64,000 nt of DNA from Streptomyces sp. NBC_00663 (GTDB lineage Bacteria > Actinomycetota > Actinomycetes > Streptomycetales > Streptomycetaceae): NCBI RefSeq assembly GCF_036226885.1, contig NZ_CP109027.1:8370001-8434000 (forward strand). The letters are read 5' to 3'. This document shows positions 7,639 to 15,883 of this stretch, in pieces (the stretch's first letter is position 1; every line of letters starts with the position of its first letter). A model generated the notes under the pieces. It did no database searches. It was not told where the DNA came from and saw nothing but the letters and a program-made list of their open reading frames with translations. Made by a program: the position numbers and the translations under genes.

Positions 7639-8532
7639 ATGGCAGGCAGCACCCTCACCAGGCCCCAGCAGCTCTCGTTCACTCCGGGCCGCGCGGCCCG
7701 GGAACTGGGCCTCAAGCGGAACGAGTTCGACCTGGCGGTCCATCTCGGCCATATCCGGACCGTCCCCGACGAAGGCGGAGGGGGCCCAAGGGTCGCCCGC
7801 TCCGAGACCGACCGGGTGCGTGCCGCGGACGGCTTCCCCGAAGCGCTCCTGAAGCGCGTGCGGGTCGTCGGCACCACCGAGGGCGCGGAGGCCATGGACA
7901 TCCCCGTCGGCCGCTTCACCCGGTTGGCGCGCCTGGGTGTGGTGACTCCGGTGCGCTTCTATCTCAACCGGTACCGCGCCGTCGTCTGGCTCTATCTCGC
8001 CGAGGAACTCGCCCAGTTCGCCGCCGACGAGCAGAACACCGCGCTCCTGCACGCCCGTCGCATGCCCGAAGGAATGCGGGGCCTGCTGGACGAGGGCGTG
8101 GACCTGCGTCCGCGCAACTGGCGTGCCCGGCACCGGGAGTTCCTGCTGCGGTCGGCCGACGGCCCGTGGGAGAGCGCCGGAGCCCTCGCCGCCTTCCTCG
8201 ACCCCGTCGAGATCGCGGAGCTCGTCCGCGACCCGTACGAGCGCTCCTATCTGAACCGCTTCCGGCCGACGCCACCGCACCAGGGCGCACCGGGCACGCC
8301 CGCCGCGCACCTCACCGAGCGGATCATGACGGCCGACGACCCGGACGAGATCAGCCGGCTGCGGCGTGATCTCGCCCAAGCCCTGGAGGACGCCCGGACG
8401 GTCCGGCCCGCGCCACGCCCCGCGGGGGAACAGCGGCCGAGCGCGACACCGCCACCGCCCCCGCCCGACGAGCCCGCGCAGCACGAGGCACCCCGAGGGC
8501 TGCTGGGCTGGCTGCGCCGCAGAAGCGCGTGA
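7639..8532 (+). CDS. DUF6397-like hypothetical protein
   Basis: A 297-residue soluble protein. The N-terminus (FTPGRAARELGLKRNEFDLA) reads like a helix-turn-helix or MerR-type fold; the middle is rich in aromatic and basic residues (RFYLNRYRAVVWLYLAEELAQFA); residues from about 255 are a Pro-rich linker ending in an amphipathic basic tail GLLGWLRRRSA that might touch membrane. I take it to be the Streptomyces family DUF6397, from memory. GGGGAG precedes the ATG. It stands alone and convergent to tesB. No function is known. Confidence 0.72.
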   Translation: MAGSTLTRPQQLSFTPGRAARELGLKRNEFDLAVHLGHIRTVPDEGGGGPRVARSETDRVRAADGFPEALLKRVRVVGTTEGAEAMDIPVGRFTRLARLGVVTPVRFYLNRYRAVVWLYLAEELAQFAADEQNTALLHARRMPEGMRGLLDEGVDLRPRNWRARHREFLLRSADGPWESAGALAAFLDPVEIAELVRDPYERSYLNRFRPTPPHQGAPGTPAAHLTERIMTADDPDEISRLRRDLAQALEDARTVRPAPRPAGEQRPSATPPPPPPDEPAQHEAPRGLLGWLRRRSA

Positions 8533-8566
8533 CCCGGGCGCGCGAACCGCAGGTGCACTCCCGGTC

Positions 8567-9436
8567 CTACAGCGCCCGGAACAGCCCTTCCTGGACGACG
8601 GACACCAGCAGGTGGCCCTCCACGTCGTAGATCCGCCCACGCGCCAGACCTCGCCCGCCGGTCGCGATCGGGGACTCCTGGTCGTACAGGAACCACTCGT
8701 CCGCGCGGAACGGCCGGTGGAACCACATGGCGTGATCCAACGAGGCGATGTCGAAGCTGCGCGGACCCCACAGGGGCTCGACCGGGATGCGTACGGCGTC
8801 CAGGAGCGTCATGTCGCTGGCGTACGTCAGCGCGCAGGTGTGCACGACCGGGTCGTCCCCGAGCGGCCCGACCGCGCGCATCCACACCGCGCTGCGCGGT
8901 TCGGCGTCCTTGACCTCCTCGGGCGTCCAGCGCAGCCGGTCCACATAGCGGATGTCGAAGGGCTGACGGCGCGCCATCCGTTCCAACTGCTCCGGCAGTG
9001 CCCCCAGATGCTCACGGATCTCCTCCGTGACCGTCGGCAGGGACTCGGGATCCGGGACCTTGCGCGCCGGCGGCAGCTGATGCTCGAACGACCCTTCCTC
9101 AGGCTTGTGAAAGGAGGCGGTGAGATTGAAGATCGTGCGGCCCTGCTGCACGGCGGTGACCCGGCGGGTGGTGAACGACCGGCCGTCCCGCACCCGTTCG
9201 ACCTGGTACACGATCGGCACGCCCGGCCGCCCGGGACGCAGGAAGTACGCGTGCAGCGAGTGCACCGGCCGGTCGCCCTCGGTGGTGCGGGCGGCGGCGA
9301 CCAGCGCCTGCCCCGCGACCTGCCCGCCGAAGACCCGCTGCAAGGACTCCTGCGGGCTGCGGCCACGGAAGATGTTGACCTCGATCTGCTCCAGGTCGAG
9401 CAGGTCGACCAGGCGCTCGGCCGGGTTCGTCGTCAT
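8567..9436 (-). CDS. tesB: Acyl-CoA thioesterase II
   Basis: A 289-residue double-hotdog TesB enzyme hydrolysing acyl-CoA to free acid and CoA. Visible signatures are LEQIEVNIFRG, RVFGGQVAGQALVAA, HSLHAYFLRPG, the second-half DIASLDHAMWFHRPFRADEWFLYDQES, and AWM/ALTYASDMTLLDA. Length is normal for the family. AGGAG precedes the ATG. It lies 19 nt downstream of the helicase stop on the same strand... in transcription order tesB comes first and the helicase follows, so they probably form an operon. Confidence 0.95.
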   Translation of the reverse strand: MTTNPAERLVDLLDLEQIEVNIFRGRSPQESLQRVFGGQVAGQALVAAARTTEGDRPVHSLHAYFLRPGRPGVPIVYQVERVRDGRSFTTRRVTAVQQGRTIFNLTASFHKPEEGSFEHQLPPARKVPDPESLPTVTEEIREHLGALPEQLERMARRQPFDIRYVDRLRWTPEEVKDAEPRSAVWMRAVGPLGDDPVVHTCALTYASDMTLLDAVRIPVEPLWGPRSFDIASLDHAMWFHRPFRADEWFLYDQESPIATGGRGLARGRIYDVEGHLLVSVVQEGLFRAL

Positions 9437-9455
9437 GAGTGCGTTTCTCCTGTGC

Positions 9456-11969
9456 TCACAGCTGGCCGACGGCGGTGACCCGGACGACCGCGCGGCCCTC
9501 GGCGTCGGATGCCGTCAGGTCGACCTCCGCGCTGACGCCCCAGTCGTGGTCGTCGTTCGGGTCGTCGAAGATCTGCCGGACGCGCCACAGACGGTTCTCC
9601 GGTTCCTCCTCGATGATGAGCAGCTTGGGGCCGCGGGCGTCGGGGCCGGTGCCGAGGTCGTCGTACTCGTCCCAGTACTTGTCCATGGCCTCGCCCCACG
9701 CGTCGGCGTCCCAGCCGGCCTCGCCGTCCAACTCGCCGAGCTCCTCGACCTGGTCCAGGGCGGCGAGCTCGACCCGGCGGAACATGGCGTTGCGGACCAG
9801 GACCCGGAAGGCGCGCGCGTTGGTGGTGACCGGCTTGACCTCGTCGGCCCGCTCCTGGGCCTCCTCGGCGGTCATCACCTCCGGGTTGGCGAGCTGCTCC
9901 CACTCGTCGAGCAGACTGGAGTCGACCTGGCGGACCATCTCGCCGAGCCACTCGATCAGATCCTGGAGATCCTCCGACTTGAGGTCGTCCGGGATGTTGT
10001 GGTCGAGGGTCTTGTAGGCGCTCGCGAGGTAGCGCAGCACGATGCCCTCGGTCCGGGCGAGCTCGTAGAAGGACACCAACTCCGTGAAGGACATCGCCCG
10101 TTCGTACATGTCACGGATGACGGACTTCGGGGAGAGCGGATGGTCGCCGACCCAGGGGTGGCTCTTGCGGTAGGTGTCGTACGCGTGGAAGAGCAGCTCC
10201 TCCAGCGGCTTCGGGTACGAGATGTCCTGGAGACGCTCCATCCGCTCCTCGTACTCGATGCCGTCGGCCTTCATCGCGGCGACGGCCTCGCCCTTCGCCT
10301 TGTTCAACTGGGCGACGAGGATCTGCCGCGGGTCGTCCAGCGTCGACTCGACGACGGAGACCATGTCCAGGGCGTAGGACGGCGATTCGGGGTCGAGGAG
10401 CTCGAACGCGGCGAGCGCGAAGGTGGACAGCGGCTGGTTCAGCGCGAAGTCCTGCTGGAGGTCCACGGTGAGCCGGACGATACGACCGCTGGCGTCCGGC
10501 TCGTCCAGCTTCTCGACGATGCCGCCGTCCAGCAGCGAGCGGTAGATGGCGATCGCCCGCCGGATGTGCTTGAGCTGCTGCTTGCGCGGCTCGTGGTTGT
10601 CCTCCAACAGATGCCGCATCGCGTCGAAGGCGTTGCCGGGGCGGGCGATCACCGACAGCAGCATCGTGTGCGTGACCCGGAAGCGGGACGTCAGCGGCTC
10701 GGGGTCGGAGGCGATGAGCTTGTCGAAGGTGTTCTCCGTCCAGGCGACGAAGCCCTCCGGCGCCTTCTTGCGGACCACCTTGCGGCGCTTCTTCGGGTCG
10801 TCGCCGGCCTTGGCGAGCGCCTTCTCGTTCTCGACGACGTGCTCGGGCGCCTGGGCGACGACGAAGCCCGCCGTGTCGAAGCCGGCCCGCCCGGCGCGGC
10901 CGGCGATCTGGTGGAACTCGCGGTTGCGCAGGGTGCGGACACGGTTGCCGTCGTACTTGGTGAGGGCCGTGAACAGCACGGTGCGGATGGGGACGTTGAC
11001 GCCCACGCCGAGCGTGTCGGTGCCGCAGATGACCTTCAGCAGACCGGCCTGCGCGAGCTTCTCCACCAGACGCCGGTACTTGGGCAGCATGCCGGCGTGA
11101 TGGACCCCGATGCCGTGCCGTACGTAACGGGAGAGGTTGCGGCCGAACTTGGTGGTGAAGCGGAAGTTGCCGATGAGGTCGGCGATCTGCTCCTTCTCCT
11201 CCTTCGAGCACATGTTGATGCTCATCAGCGCCTGCGCCCGCTCCACGGCCTGCGCCTGTGTGAAGTGCACGATGTAGACCGGCGCCTGCTTGGTCTGGAG
11301 GAGCTCGGTGAGCGTCTCGGTGAGCGGAGTGAACTTGTACTCGTAGGAGAGCGGTACCGGACGGGTCGCCGAGCGGACCACCGCCGTCGGACGGCCGGTG
11401 CGCCGGGTGAGGTCCTCTTCGAACATCGAGACGTCGCCGAGCGTGGCCGACATCAGGATGAACTGCGCCTGCGGCAGCTCCAGGATCGGGATCTGCCAGG
11501 CCCAGCCCCGGTCGCCCTCCGCGTAGAAGTGGAACTCGTCCATCACCACCTGGCCGACGTCCGCCTGCTTGCCGTCGCGCAGCGCGATCGACGCGAGCAC
11601 CTCGGCGGTGCAGCAGATGACGGGGGCGTCGGCGTTGACGGAGGCGTCGCCGGTGAGCATGCCGACGTTCTCGGTGCCGAAGATCTTGCACAGCTCGAAG
11701 AACTTCTCCGAGACCAGCGCCTTGATCGGAGCCGTGTAGAAGGTGACCTCGTCACGGGCGAGCGCGGCGAAGTGCGCGGCCGCCGCGATCATGCTCTTGC
11801 CGGAGCCGGTGGGCGTCGACACGATCACGTTCGCCCCGGAGACCACCTCGATCAGCGCCTCCTCCTGATGGGGGTAGAGCGTGAGCCCGCGCTCCCCGGC
11901 CCACGACTCGAAGGCTTCGTAGAGGGCGTCGGGGTCTGCGGTCTGCGGCAGCTGATCGATGAGGGTCAC
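9456..11969 (-). CDS. Ski2-type DEAD/DEAH-box RNA helicase
   Basis: An 837-residue superfamily 2 helicase: Walker A TPTGSGKS, motif Ia APIKALVSEK, DExH motif MDEFHFY, motif III MSATLGDVS, then HHAGMLPKYR, TDTLGVGVNVP and motif VI HQIAGRAGRAG. The long C-terminal region of about 400 residues resembles Ski2/HelY-like actinobacterial helicases and is used in RNA remodelling or decay. The GTG at 11969 is preferred because it gives the usual N-terminus MTLIDQLPQTADPDALYEAF, and a CAAGAT hexamer stands 6 nt upstream, suggesting leaderless transcription; an in-frame start at 12029 would add 20 residues. It is transcribed after tesB only if read-through crosses 19 nt, otherwise from its own promoter. 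Confidence 0.92.
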   Translation of the reverse strand: MTLIDQLPQTADPDALYEAFESWAGERGLTLYPHQEEALIEVVSGANVIVSTPTGSGKSMIAAAAHFAALARDEVTFYTAPIKALVSEKFFELCKIFGTENVGMLTGDASVNADAPVICCTAEVLASIALRDGKQADVGQVVMDEFHFYAEGDRGWAWQIPILELPQAQFILMSATLGDVSMFEEDLTRRTGRPTAVVRSATRPVPLSYEYKFTPLTETLTELLQTKQAPVYIVHFTQAQAVERAQALMSINMCSKEEKEQIADLIGNFRFTTKFGRNLSRYVRHGIGVHHAGMLPKYRRLVEKLAQAGLLKVICGTDTLGVGVNVPIRTVLFTALTKYDGNRVRTLRNREFHQIAGRAGRAGFDTAGFVVAQAPEHVVENEKALAKAGDDPKKRRKVVRKKAPEGFVAWTENTFDKLIASDPEPLTSRFRVTHTMLLSVIARPGNAFDAMRHLLEDNHEPRKQQLKHIRRAIAIYRSLLDGGIVEKLDEPDASGRIVRLTVDLQQDFALNQPLSTFALAAFELLDPESPSYALDMVSVVESTLDDPRQILVAQLNKAKGEAVAAMKADGIEYEERMERLQDISYPKPLEELLFHAYDTYRKSHPWVGDHPLSPKSVIRDMYERAMSFTELVSFYELARTEGIVLRYLASAYKTLDHNIPDDLKSEDLQDLIEWLGEMVRQVDSSLLDEWEQLANPEVMTAEEAQERADEVKPVTTNARAFRVLVRNAMFRRVELAALDQVEELGELDGEAGWDADAWGEAMDKYWDEYDDLGTGPDARGPKLLIIEEEPENRLWRVRQIFDDPNDDHDWGVSAEVDLTASDAEGRAVVRVTAVGQL

Positions 11970-12114
11970 CCACCCATCTTGCCTGCCGTTGCCCACTACA
12001 GGGGAATCGGATGCGGGTACGAAGATCACGAGCAGTACGCTGTGTCGCCGACGAGGCGTCAGGGCATCCGGTCAACTGCGCAGCGGTACACGAGGAATGG
12101 GGCGGGTAACGGCG

Positions 12115-12909
12115 ATGATGGGGCCAGCACACTCACTGTCGGGGGCCGCGGCCTGGCTCGGGGTCGGAGCGGCGGCCGCCGCGGCGGGGCACGCGATGCC
12201 CTGGCCGGTCCTGCTGGCCGGGGCGCTGATCTGCGCGGGAGCCGCGCTCGCTCCCGATCTCGACCACAAGGCGGCCACCATCTCGCGGGCCTTCGGGCCC
12301 ATCTCGCGCGGGCTGTGCGAGATCGTCGACAAGCTCTCCTACGCCGTCTACAAGGCCACCAAGAAGCAGGGCGATCCGCGTCGCTCCGGCGGGCACCGCA
12401 CGCTGACCCACACCTGGCTGTGGGCCGTCCTGATCGGCGCGGGCGCCTCGGTCGCGGCGATCACCGGTGGCCGCTGGGCCGTCCTCGCGATCCTCTTCGT
12501 GCACATGGTGCTCGCCATCGAGGGCCTGCTGTGGCGGGCGACCCGCGGCTCCAGCGCCGACGTCCTGGTCTGGCTGCTGGCCGCGACCAGCGCGTGGATC
12601 ATCGCCGGGGTCCTGGACAAGCCGGGCAACGGCTCGGGCTGGCTGTTCACGGACCCGGGGCAGGAGTACCTGTGGCTGGGGCTGCCGATCGTGCTCGGCG
12701 CGCTGGTCCACGACATCGGGGACGCCCTGACGGTGTCGGGCTGCCCGATCCTGTGGCCGATCCCGGTGGGCCGCAAGCGCTGGTACCCGATCGGGCCGCC
12801 CAAGGCCATGCGGTTCCGGGCCGGCAGCTGGGTCGAGCTGAAGGTGCTGATGCCGGCGTTCATGCTGCTCGGCGGGGTGGGCTGCGCGGCGGCGCTGAAC
12901 TTCATCTGA
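12115..12909 (+). CDS. YdjM-type membrane-bound metal-dependent hydrolase
   Basis: A 264-residue membrane protein. MMGPAHSLSGAAAW supplies the first His, APDLDHKAATIS the Asp-x-Asp-His cluster, and GGHRTLTHTWLW the HRxxTH motif, all hallmarks of the YdjM (DUF457) metal-dependent hydrolase family. Four or five hydrophobic segments follow. An Ala-rich helix starts near residue 10. The ATG pair at 12115/12118 follows a GGGG-rich stretch. It is divergent from the helicase. The substrate is not known; the E. coli relative is SOS-regulated, but I see no LexA box here. Confidence 0.85.
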   Translation: MMGPAHSLSGAAAWLGVGAAAAAAGHAMPWPVLLAGALICAGAALAPDLDHKAATISRAFGPISRGLCEIVDKLSYAVYKATKKQGDPRRSGGHRTLTHTWLWAVLIGAGASVAAITGGRWAVLAILFVHMVLAIEGLLWRATRGSSADVLVWLLAATSAWIIAGVLDKPGNGSGWLFTDPGQEYLWLGLPIVLGALVHDIGDALTVSGCPILWPIPVGRKRWYPIGPPKAMRFRAGSWVELKVLMPAFMLLGGVGCAAALNFI

Positions 12910-12913
12910 GGGC

Positions 12914-12933
12914 GGGGCCGCGTCGGCGGCCCC
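12914..12933. terminator. Hairpin between convergent hydrolase and rpmE2 genes
   Basis: GGGGCCG (12914-12920) pairs with CGGCCCC (12927-12933) around a 6-nt loop, in the 29-bp gap between two convergent genes. There is no U-tract, which is common in Streptomyces. Confidence 0.55.
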
Positions 12934-12938
12934 GGTGC

Positions 12939-13205
12939 TCAGCCCTCGGTGCCCGGCTCGGCTCCGCCTCCGTAGCGCCGCCCGAAGCGGGCGACCCGGC
13001 CCTCCGTGTCCACCGTCCGGGCCTTGCCGGTGTAGAAGGGGTGGCTCTCCGAGGAGATCTCGACGTCGACCACGGGGTAGGTCTCGCCGTCGTCCCAGTC
13101 GATGGTCTGGTCGCTCGTGGCGGTCGACCGGGTCAGGAAGGCGTACCCGGCGGTCCGGTCACGGAAGACGACCGAGCGGTAGTCGGGGTGCTTGTCCTGC
13201 TGCAT
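12939..13205 (-). CDS. rpmE2: 50S ribosomal protein L31 type B (zinc-independent)
   Basis: An 88-residue L31 with DKHPDYRSVVFRD and SSESHPFYTGKARTVDTEGRVARFGRRYG. It lacks the CxxC pairs of the zinc-binding form, so it is the C-minus paralogue used to replace zinc-L31 when zinc is scarce. In Streptomyces such copies are typically under Zur; I find no convincing Zur box just upstream. GAGGAG precedes the ATG. It lies 15 nt after the DUF5709 gene and is likely co-transcribed with it. Confidence 0.95.
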   Translation of the reverse strand: MQQDKHPDYRSVVFRDRTAGYAFLTRSTATSDQTIDWDDGETYPVVDVEISSESHPFYTGKARTVDTEGRVARFGRRYGGGAEPGTEG

Positions 13206-13220
13206 CTGCGCTCCTCGGGG

Positions 13221-13691
13221 TCAGCCGGACAGGGCGTCCTCGTCGACGATGTGCATCGCGGCCTCCTCGGCGGAGGCGGCGGCGCCGTCGATGCCCACGT
13301 CCGTGGCGATCAGGGCGCTCTCCTCGTCCTCGTGGGCACCTTCGTCGGGTGCGACGAGACGGCCGGAGCGACGGGCGCCGACCTCGTTGTCCAGGAGTTC
13401 GCCGTCGGTGCCGTCACAGTCGCCGATGCCGTCGCCGTCGGGGGCGAGGACATCCGGCGTCTCCTCGGCGAGCCGTTGCTCCAGGCTCTCGCCCTGCCGC
13501 CGCTCGGCGGCCGTCACGCCGGTGTGCTCCACCGCCCATGGTCGGTCCGGAGGGGACCAGCCCCGGTCGAGAGGGTCATCGACACCGTCGTCCTCCAGAG
13601 TGTCCTCCACGTCGAGCAGCCCGGAGTCCTCCTGGATCTCGGATCCGTCGGGCTGGTAGACGTCGTCTCCCCATCCGTCGGCGCTGTTCAC
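13221..13691 (-). CDS. DUF5709 acidic hypothetical protein
   Basis: A 156-residue very acidic protein (runs such as DVEDTLEDDGVDDPLDRGW and DEGAHEDEESALIATDVGIDG), matching the actinobacterial DUF5709 family; a conserved RPWAVEHTGVTAAE is present in the middle. It has no signal peptide, membrane helix or Cys pair. The GTG start at 13691 follows GGAGGTACCC. It is probably in an operon with rpmE2, which may hint at zinc or ribosome physiology (inference). Function unknown. Confidence 0.85.
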   Translation of the reverse strand: MNSADGWGDDVYQPDGSEIQEDSGLLDVEDTLEDDGVDDPLDRGWSPPDRPWAVEHTGVTAAERRQGESLEQRLAEETPDVLAPDGDGIGDCDGTDGELLDNEVGARRSGRLVAPDEGAHEDEESALIATDVGIDGAAASAEEAAMHIVDEDALSG

Positions 13692-13861
13692 GGGTACCTC
13701 CAGGTGGTGGGGACGGGCCCGGTCTCGCGGCGGCTGGTGATGCGTCGCCGCCGCGCGGTGCCGCTATCCAGCCTTCCACCCCTTTTCGGGACTGCGCAAC
13801 GGCACGGGCGCACGCAACGGCGTCCGACCCCGGCGCGGCGAGGTGAGGGTCCCGTCCGCCG

Positions 13862-14551
13862 TCAGCTCTCCAGCCCCGCCGACGACCACACCTGCCCCCC
13901 GTCCGTCACCAGCTCCACCCGGTCCACGGAGTCGGCAGCGCCGTAGGCGATCCAGGTGGCCCGGCCGGAGGACGGCAGCCGCCAGTGGCCCGCGTCGCGG
14001 GTGGTGCCGTCCTTGAGGAGGAGCCGGCAGGTGTAGTGCGTGCCGGGGTGGCCGTCCGTGATCTGCATGACGAGAACGGGCTCGGTGCCGTAGCGGCTGG
14101 GCTCGACGGTGCCGACGGTCGCACCCGAACCGGTGACCAGCGGCGCCCCGCGATCGCTCACGGCCACCTGGGAGGCAGGCGGCGACCCGTGATCGACGAG
14201 CACGGCACCGGCAGCGCCCAGGCAGATCCCGGCCGCGGCGGCAGCGGCGACCAGCAGCGGCATCCGGTACGACCGCCGCCGCCCCGCGCGCTGCCCCGTG
14301 TGCCGCGCCGGCGCGGGCAGCTCCAGCCGGTCGAGGACCCGCGCGTCGAACCCGGCCGGAGGAGCCACGGAGGGCGCGGCGGGCAGCACGGAGTCGACGG
14401 CCGCCGAGAGGTCGTCGTACGTGGAGCGGCAGGCCGGGCAGGCGGTGAGGTGGCGCAGCAGCTCGGCCGGTTCCCCCGGGAGGGTGCCGAGCGCCAGGGC
14501 GAGCAGTTCGTCCTCGTCGGGGTGGGCGTCAGGACCGGGCTTACGTGCCAT
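13862..14551 (-). CDS. Zinc-finger anti-sigma factor, single-pass membrane protein
   Basis: A 229-residue anti-sigma factor. Its N-terminus has a ZAS-type zinc motif (His in PDAHPDEDE, then LRHLTACPACR), a linker, a membrane helix around residues 95-117 (PLLVAAAAAAGICLGAAGAV) and an extracytoplasmic RskA-like domain. The ATG at 14551 follows GGAGGGAGG; a GTG one codon upstream is possible. It overlaps the end of the sigma gene by 11 nt, so the two are translationally coupled and the product should sequester that sigma factor at the membrane. Confidence 0.9.
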   Translation of the reverse strand: MARKPGPDAHPDEDELLALALGTLPGEPAELLRHLTACPACRSTYDDLSAAVDSVLPAAPSVAPPAGFDARVLDRLELPAPARHTGQRAGRRRSYRMPLLVAAAAAAGICLGAAGAVLVDHGSPPASQVAVSDRGAPLVTGSGATVGTVEPSRYGTEPVLVMQITDGHPGTHYTCRLLLKDGTTRDAGHWRLPSSGRATWIAYGAADSVDRVELVTDGGQVWSSAGLES

Positions 14552-15140
14552 CACGGCCTCCCTCCTTCAGCGCCTCGCGCAGCCTGCGCAGGCCGGTGCG
14601 GATGCGGGTCTTGGCGGTGCCGAGCGGGATGTCCTCGTGCCGGCCCACCTCCGCCGCCGTACAGCCGCCGATCACGGCGAGGGCGACCGCGCGCGCCTGT
14701 TCCACCGGCAGGGAGCGCAGACGGGCGAGGGCACGCTCGCTCTCCAGGGCGACCAGGGCGAGCCGCTCCGTGCCGTCGGGCTCCTCCGCGTCGGCCCGCA
14801 AGGTGACGTCGATGAGGCGTTCGAGGGTCTCGGCGAGCACCGGCGTGGGCCGGCGGGCGCGGACGGCGTCGATGGCGGCGTTGCGCGTGATGGTCAGCAG
14901 CCAGGTGAGGACCGAGGCGCGTCGGGGGTCGTAGCTGCCGGCCGCCCGCCAGGCCCGTACGAACACCTCCTGGCTCACGTCCTCGGCGAGGCCCGGTTCG
15001 CGGGTCACCGACAGGGCGAGGCCGTACACGGCGTTCTGGAAGCGGCGGACGAAGGCGGTCGCGGCCTGCTCGTCGCCCAGCGCGAAGCCGGCGACGAGCG
15101 AGGCGTCGTCGACCCGGTCCGCGCGGGGGAACAGTTCCAC
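14541..15140 (-). CDS. ECF RNA polymerase sigma factor
   Basis: A 199-residue ECF sigma factor. Region 2 includes FVRRFQNAVYGLALSVTREPGLAEDVSQEVFVRAWRAAGSYD (given here only as landmarks DVSQEVFVRAW and SVLTWLLTITRN) and region 4 includes AVIGGCTAAEVG and IPLGTAKTRIRTGLRRLR. The GTG at 15140 is taken as the start because TATACA stands 5 nt upstream and reading further would invade the divergent lipoprotein promoter. It resembles SigK-type sigma factors partnered by RskA-like anti-sigmas. The divergent lipoprotein is a plausible regulon member. Confidence 0.92.
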   Translation of the reverse strand: MELFPRADRVDDASLVAGFALGDEQAATAFVRRFQNAVYGLALSVTREPGLAEDVSQEVFVRAWRAAGSYDPRRASVLTWLLTITRNAAIDAVRARRPTPVLAETLERLIDVTLRADAEEPDGTERLALVALESERALARLRSLPVEQARAVALAVIGGCTAAEVGRHEDIPLGTAKTRIRTGLRRLREALKEGGRDGT

Positions 15141-15236
15141 GCTTCTGTATACGTCCGATCCGGGCGGAGGGATTGCGCGGCAATCCGTTCGCCGACGGCA
15201 GCCGTACAACCTCCGTAGGAAGGGACGGAGAGGATC

Positions 15237-15782
15237 ATGAGCCAAAACATGAGCCGAGGCATGAGCCGAAAGACGGGCCTGAACAGGATCACCCTGACCG
15301 GGATCGCACTCGTGGCGGCACTGGGGCTGGCCGGCTGTGGCAGCGGCGGCGGCTCCGACCACGGCAGTTCCGGTACGCCCGCCGCAACGGACACGTCCAC
15401 CGTGAAGGTGAGCGACTCGCCGCTCGGCGACATCCTCGTCGACGGCGGTGGCCGCACGCTCTACCTGTTCACCGCGGACGGCAACAACACCAACTCCATG
15501 AAGTGCGACACCGCGTGCCTCAAGCTGTGGCCGCCCATGGAGGGCAAGCCGAAGGCCGGCTCCGGAGCCGACGCGGGCCTCATCGGGACGACGAAGGGCA
15601 GCGAGCCGCAGGCGACGTACGCGGGGCACCCGCTCTACTACTACGCCAAGGACAAGGCGCCGGGCGACAGCAAGGGGCAGGGCATCGACGGGATCTGGTA
15701 CGTGCTGAACGCGAAGGGCACGGCGGTGAAGCAGGCCGCTCCCTCGACGGACAGCGACGGCGACAGCGGCTACGGGTACTGA
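15237..15782 (+). CDS. Lipoprotein with secreted-repeat (COG4315) domains
   Basis: A 181-residue lipoprotein. The signal peptide ends in the lipobox LAGC. Two tandem copies of the secreted repeat of unknown function (Lipoprotein_15 type) follow: SPLGDILVDGGGRTLYLFTA...CLKLWPP and ATYAGHPLYYYAKD...IDGIWYVL. GGAGAGG precedes the ATG at 15237; further ATGs at 15249 and 15261 are in frame. It is divergent from an ECF sigma/anti-sigma pair, a common arrangement for this family. The C-terminus SGYGY is encoded again twice just after the stop codon. Confidence 0.9.
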   Translation: MSQNMSRGMSRKTGLNRITLTGIALVAALGLAGCGSGGGSDHGSSGTPAATDTSTVKVSDSPLGDILVDGGGRTLYLFTADGNNTNSMKCDTACLKLWPPMEGKPKAGSGADAGLIGTTKGSEPQATYAGHPLYYYAKDKAPGDSKGQGIDGIWYVLNAKGTAVKQAAPSTDSDGDSGYGY

Positions 15783-15823
15783 AAAGCGGCTACGGGTACG
15801 GAAAGCGGCTACGGATACTGAAC
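15765..15823 (+). repeat. Three tandem 19-20 bp units across the stop codon
   Basis: Units starting at 15765, 15785 and 15804 share AGCGGCTACGG(G/A)TAC(T/G)GAA. The first unit encodes the C-terminal SGYGY and its stop; the units are 20 and 19 bp long, so the third returns to frame and would encode SGYGY-stop again if the first TGA were read through. Confidence 0.85.
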
Positions 15824-15824
15824 A

Positions 15825-15855
15825 GGAGCCGCCGTACCCGTAGGACGACGGCTCC
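15825..15855. terminator. Hairpin terminator between convergent lipoprotein and ABC genes
   Basis: GGAGCCG (15825-15831) pairs with CGGCTCC (15849-15855), and the inner CGT/ACG also pair. It sits in the 100-bp gap between two convergent genes and lacks a U-tract. Confidence 0.65.
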
Positions 15856-15883
15856 CGTGAGGCCCCTGAAGGTCGAGGTCCGC

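Noticed and set aside
12939..13760. Zur box expected near rpmE2
   Set aside because: No AT-rich Zur-like palindrome is visible before rpmE2 or the DUF5709 gene.
9120..13946. 1608-codon plus-strand open frame
   Set aside because: It runs antisense to the helicase and L31 genes. The minus-strand frame has complete helicase motifs; the long antisense frame is a high-GC artefact.
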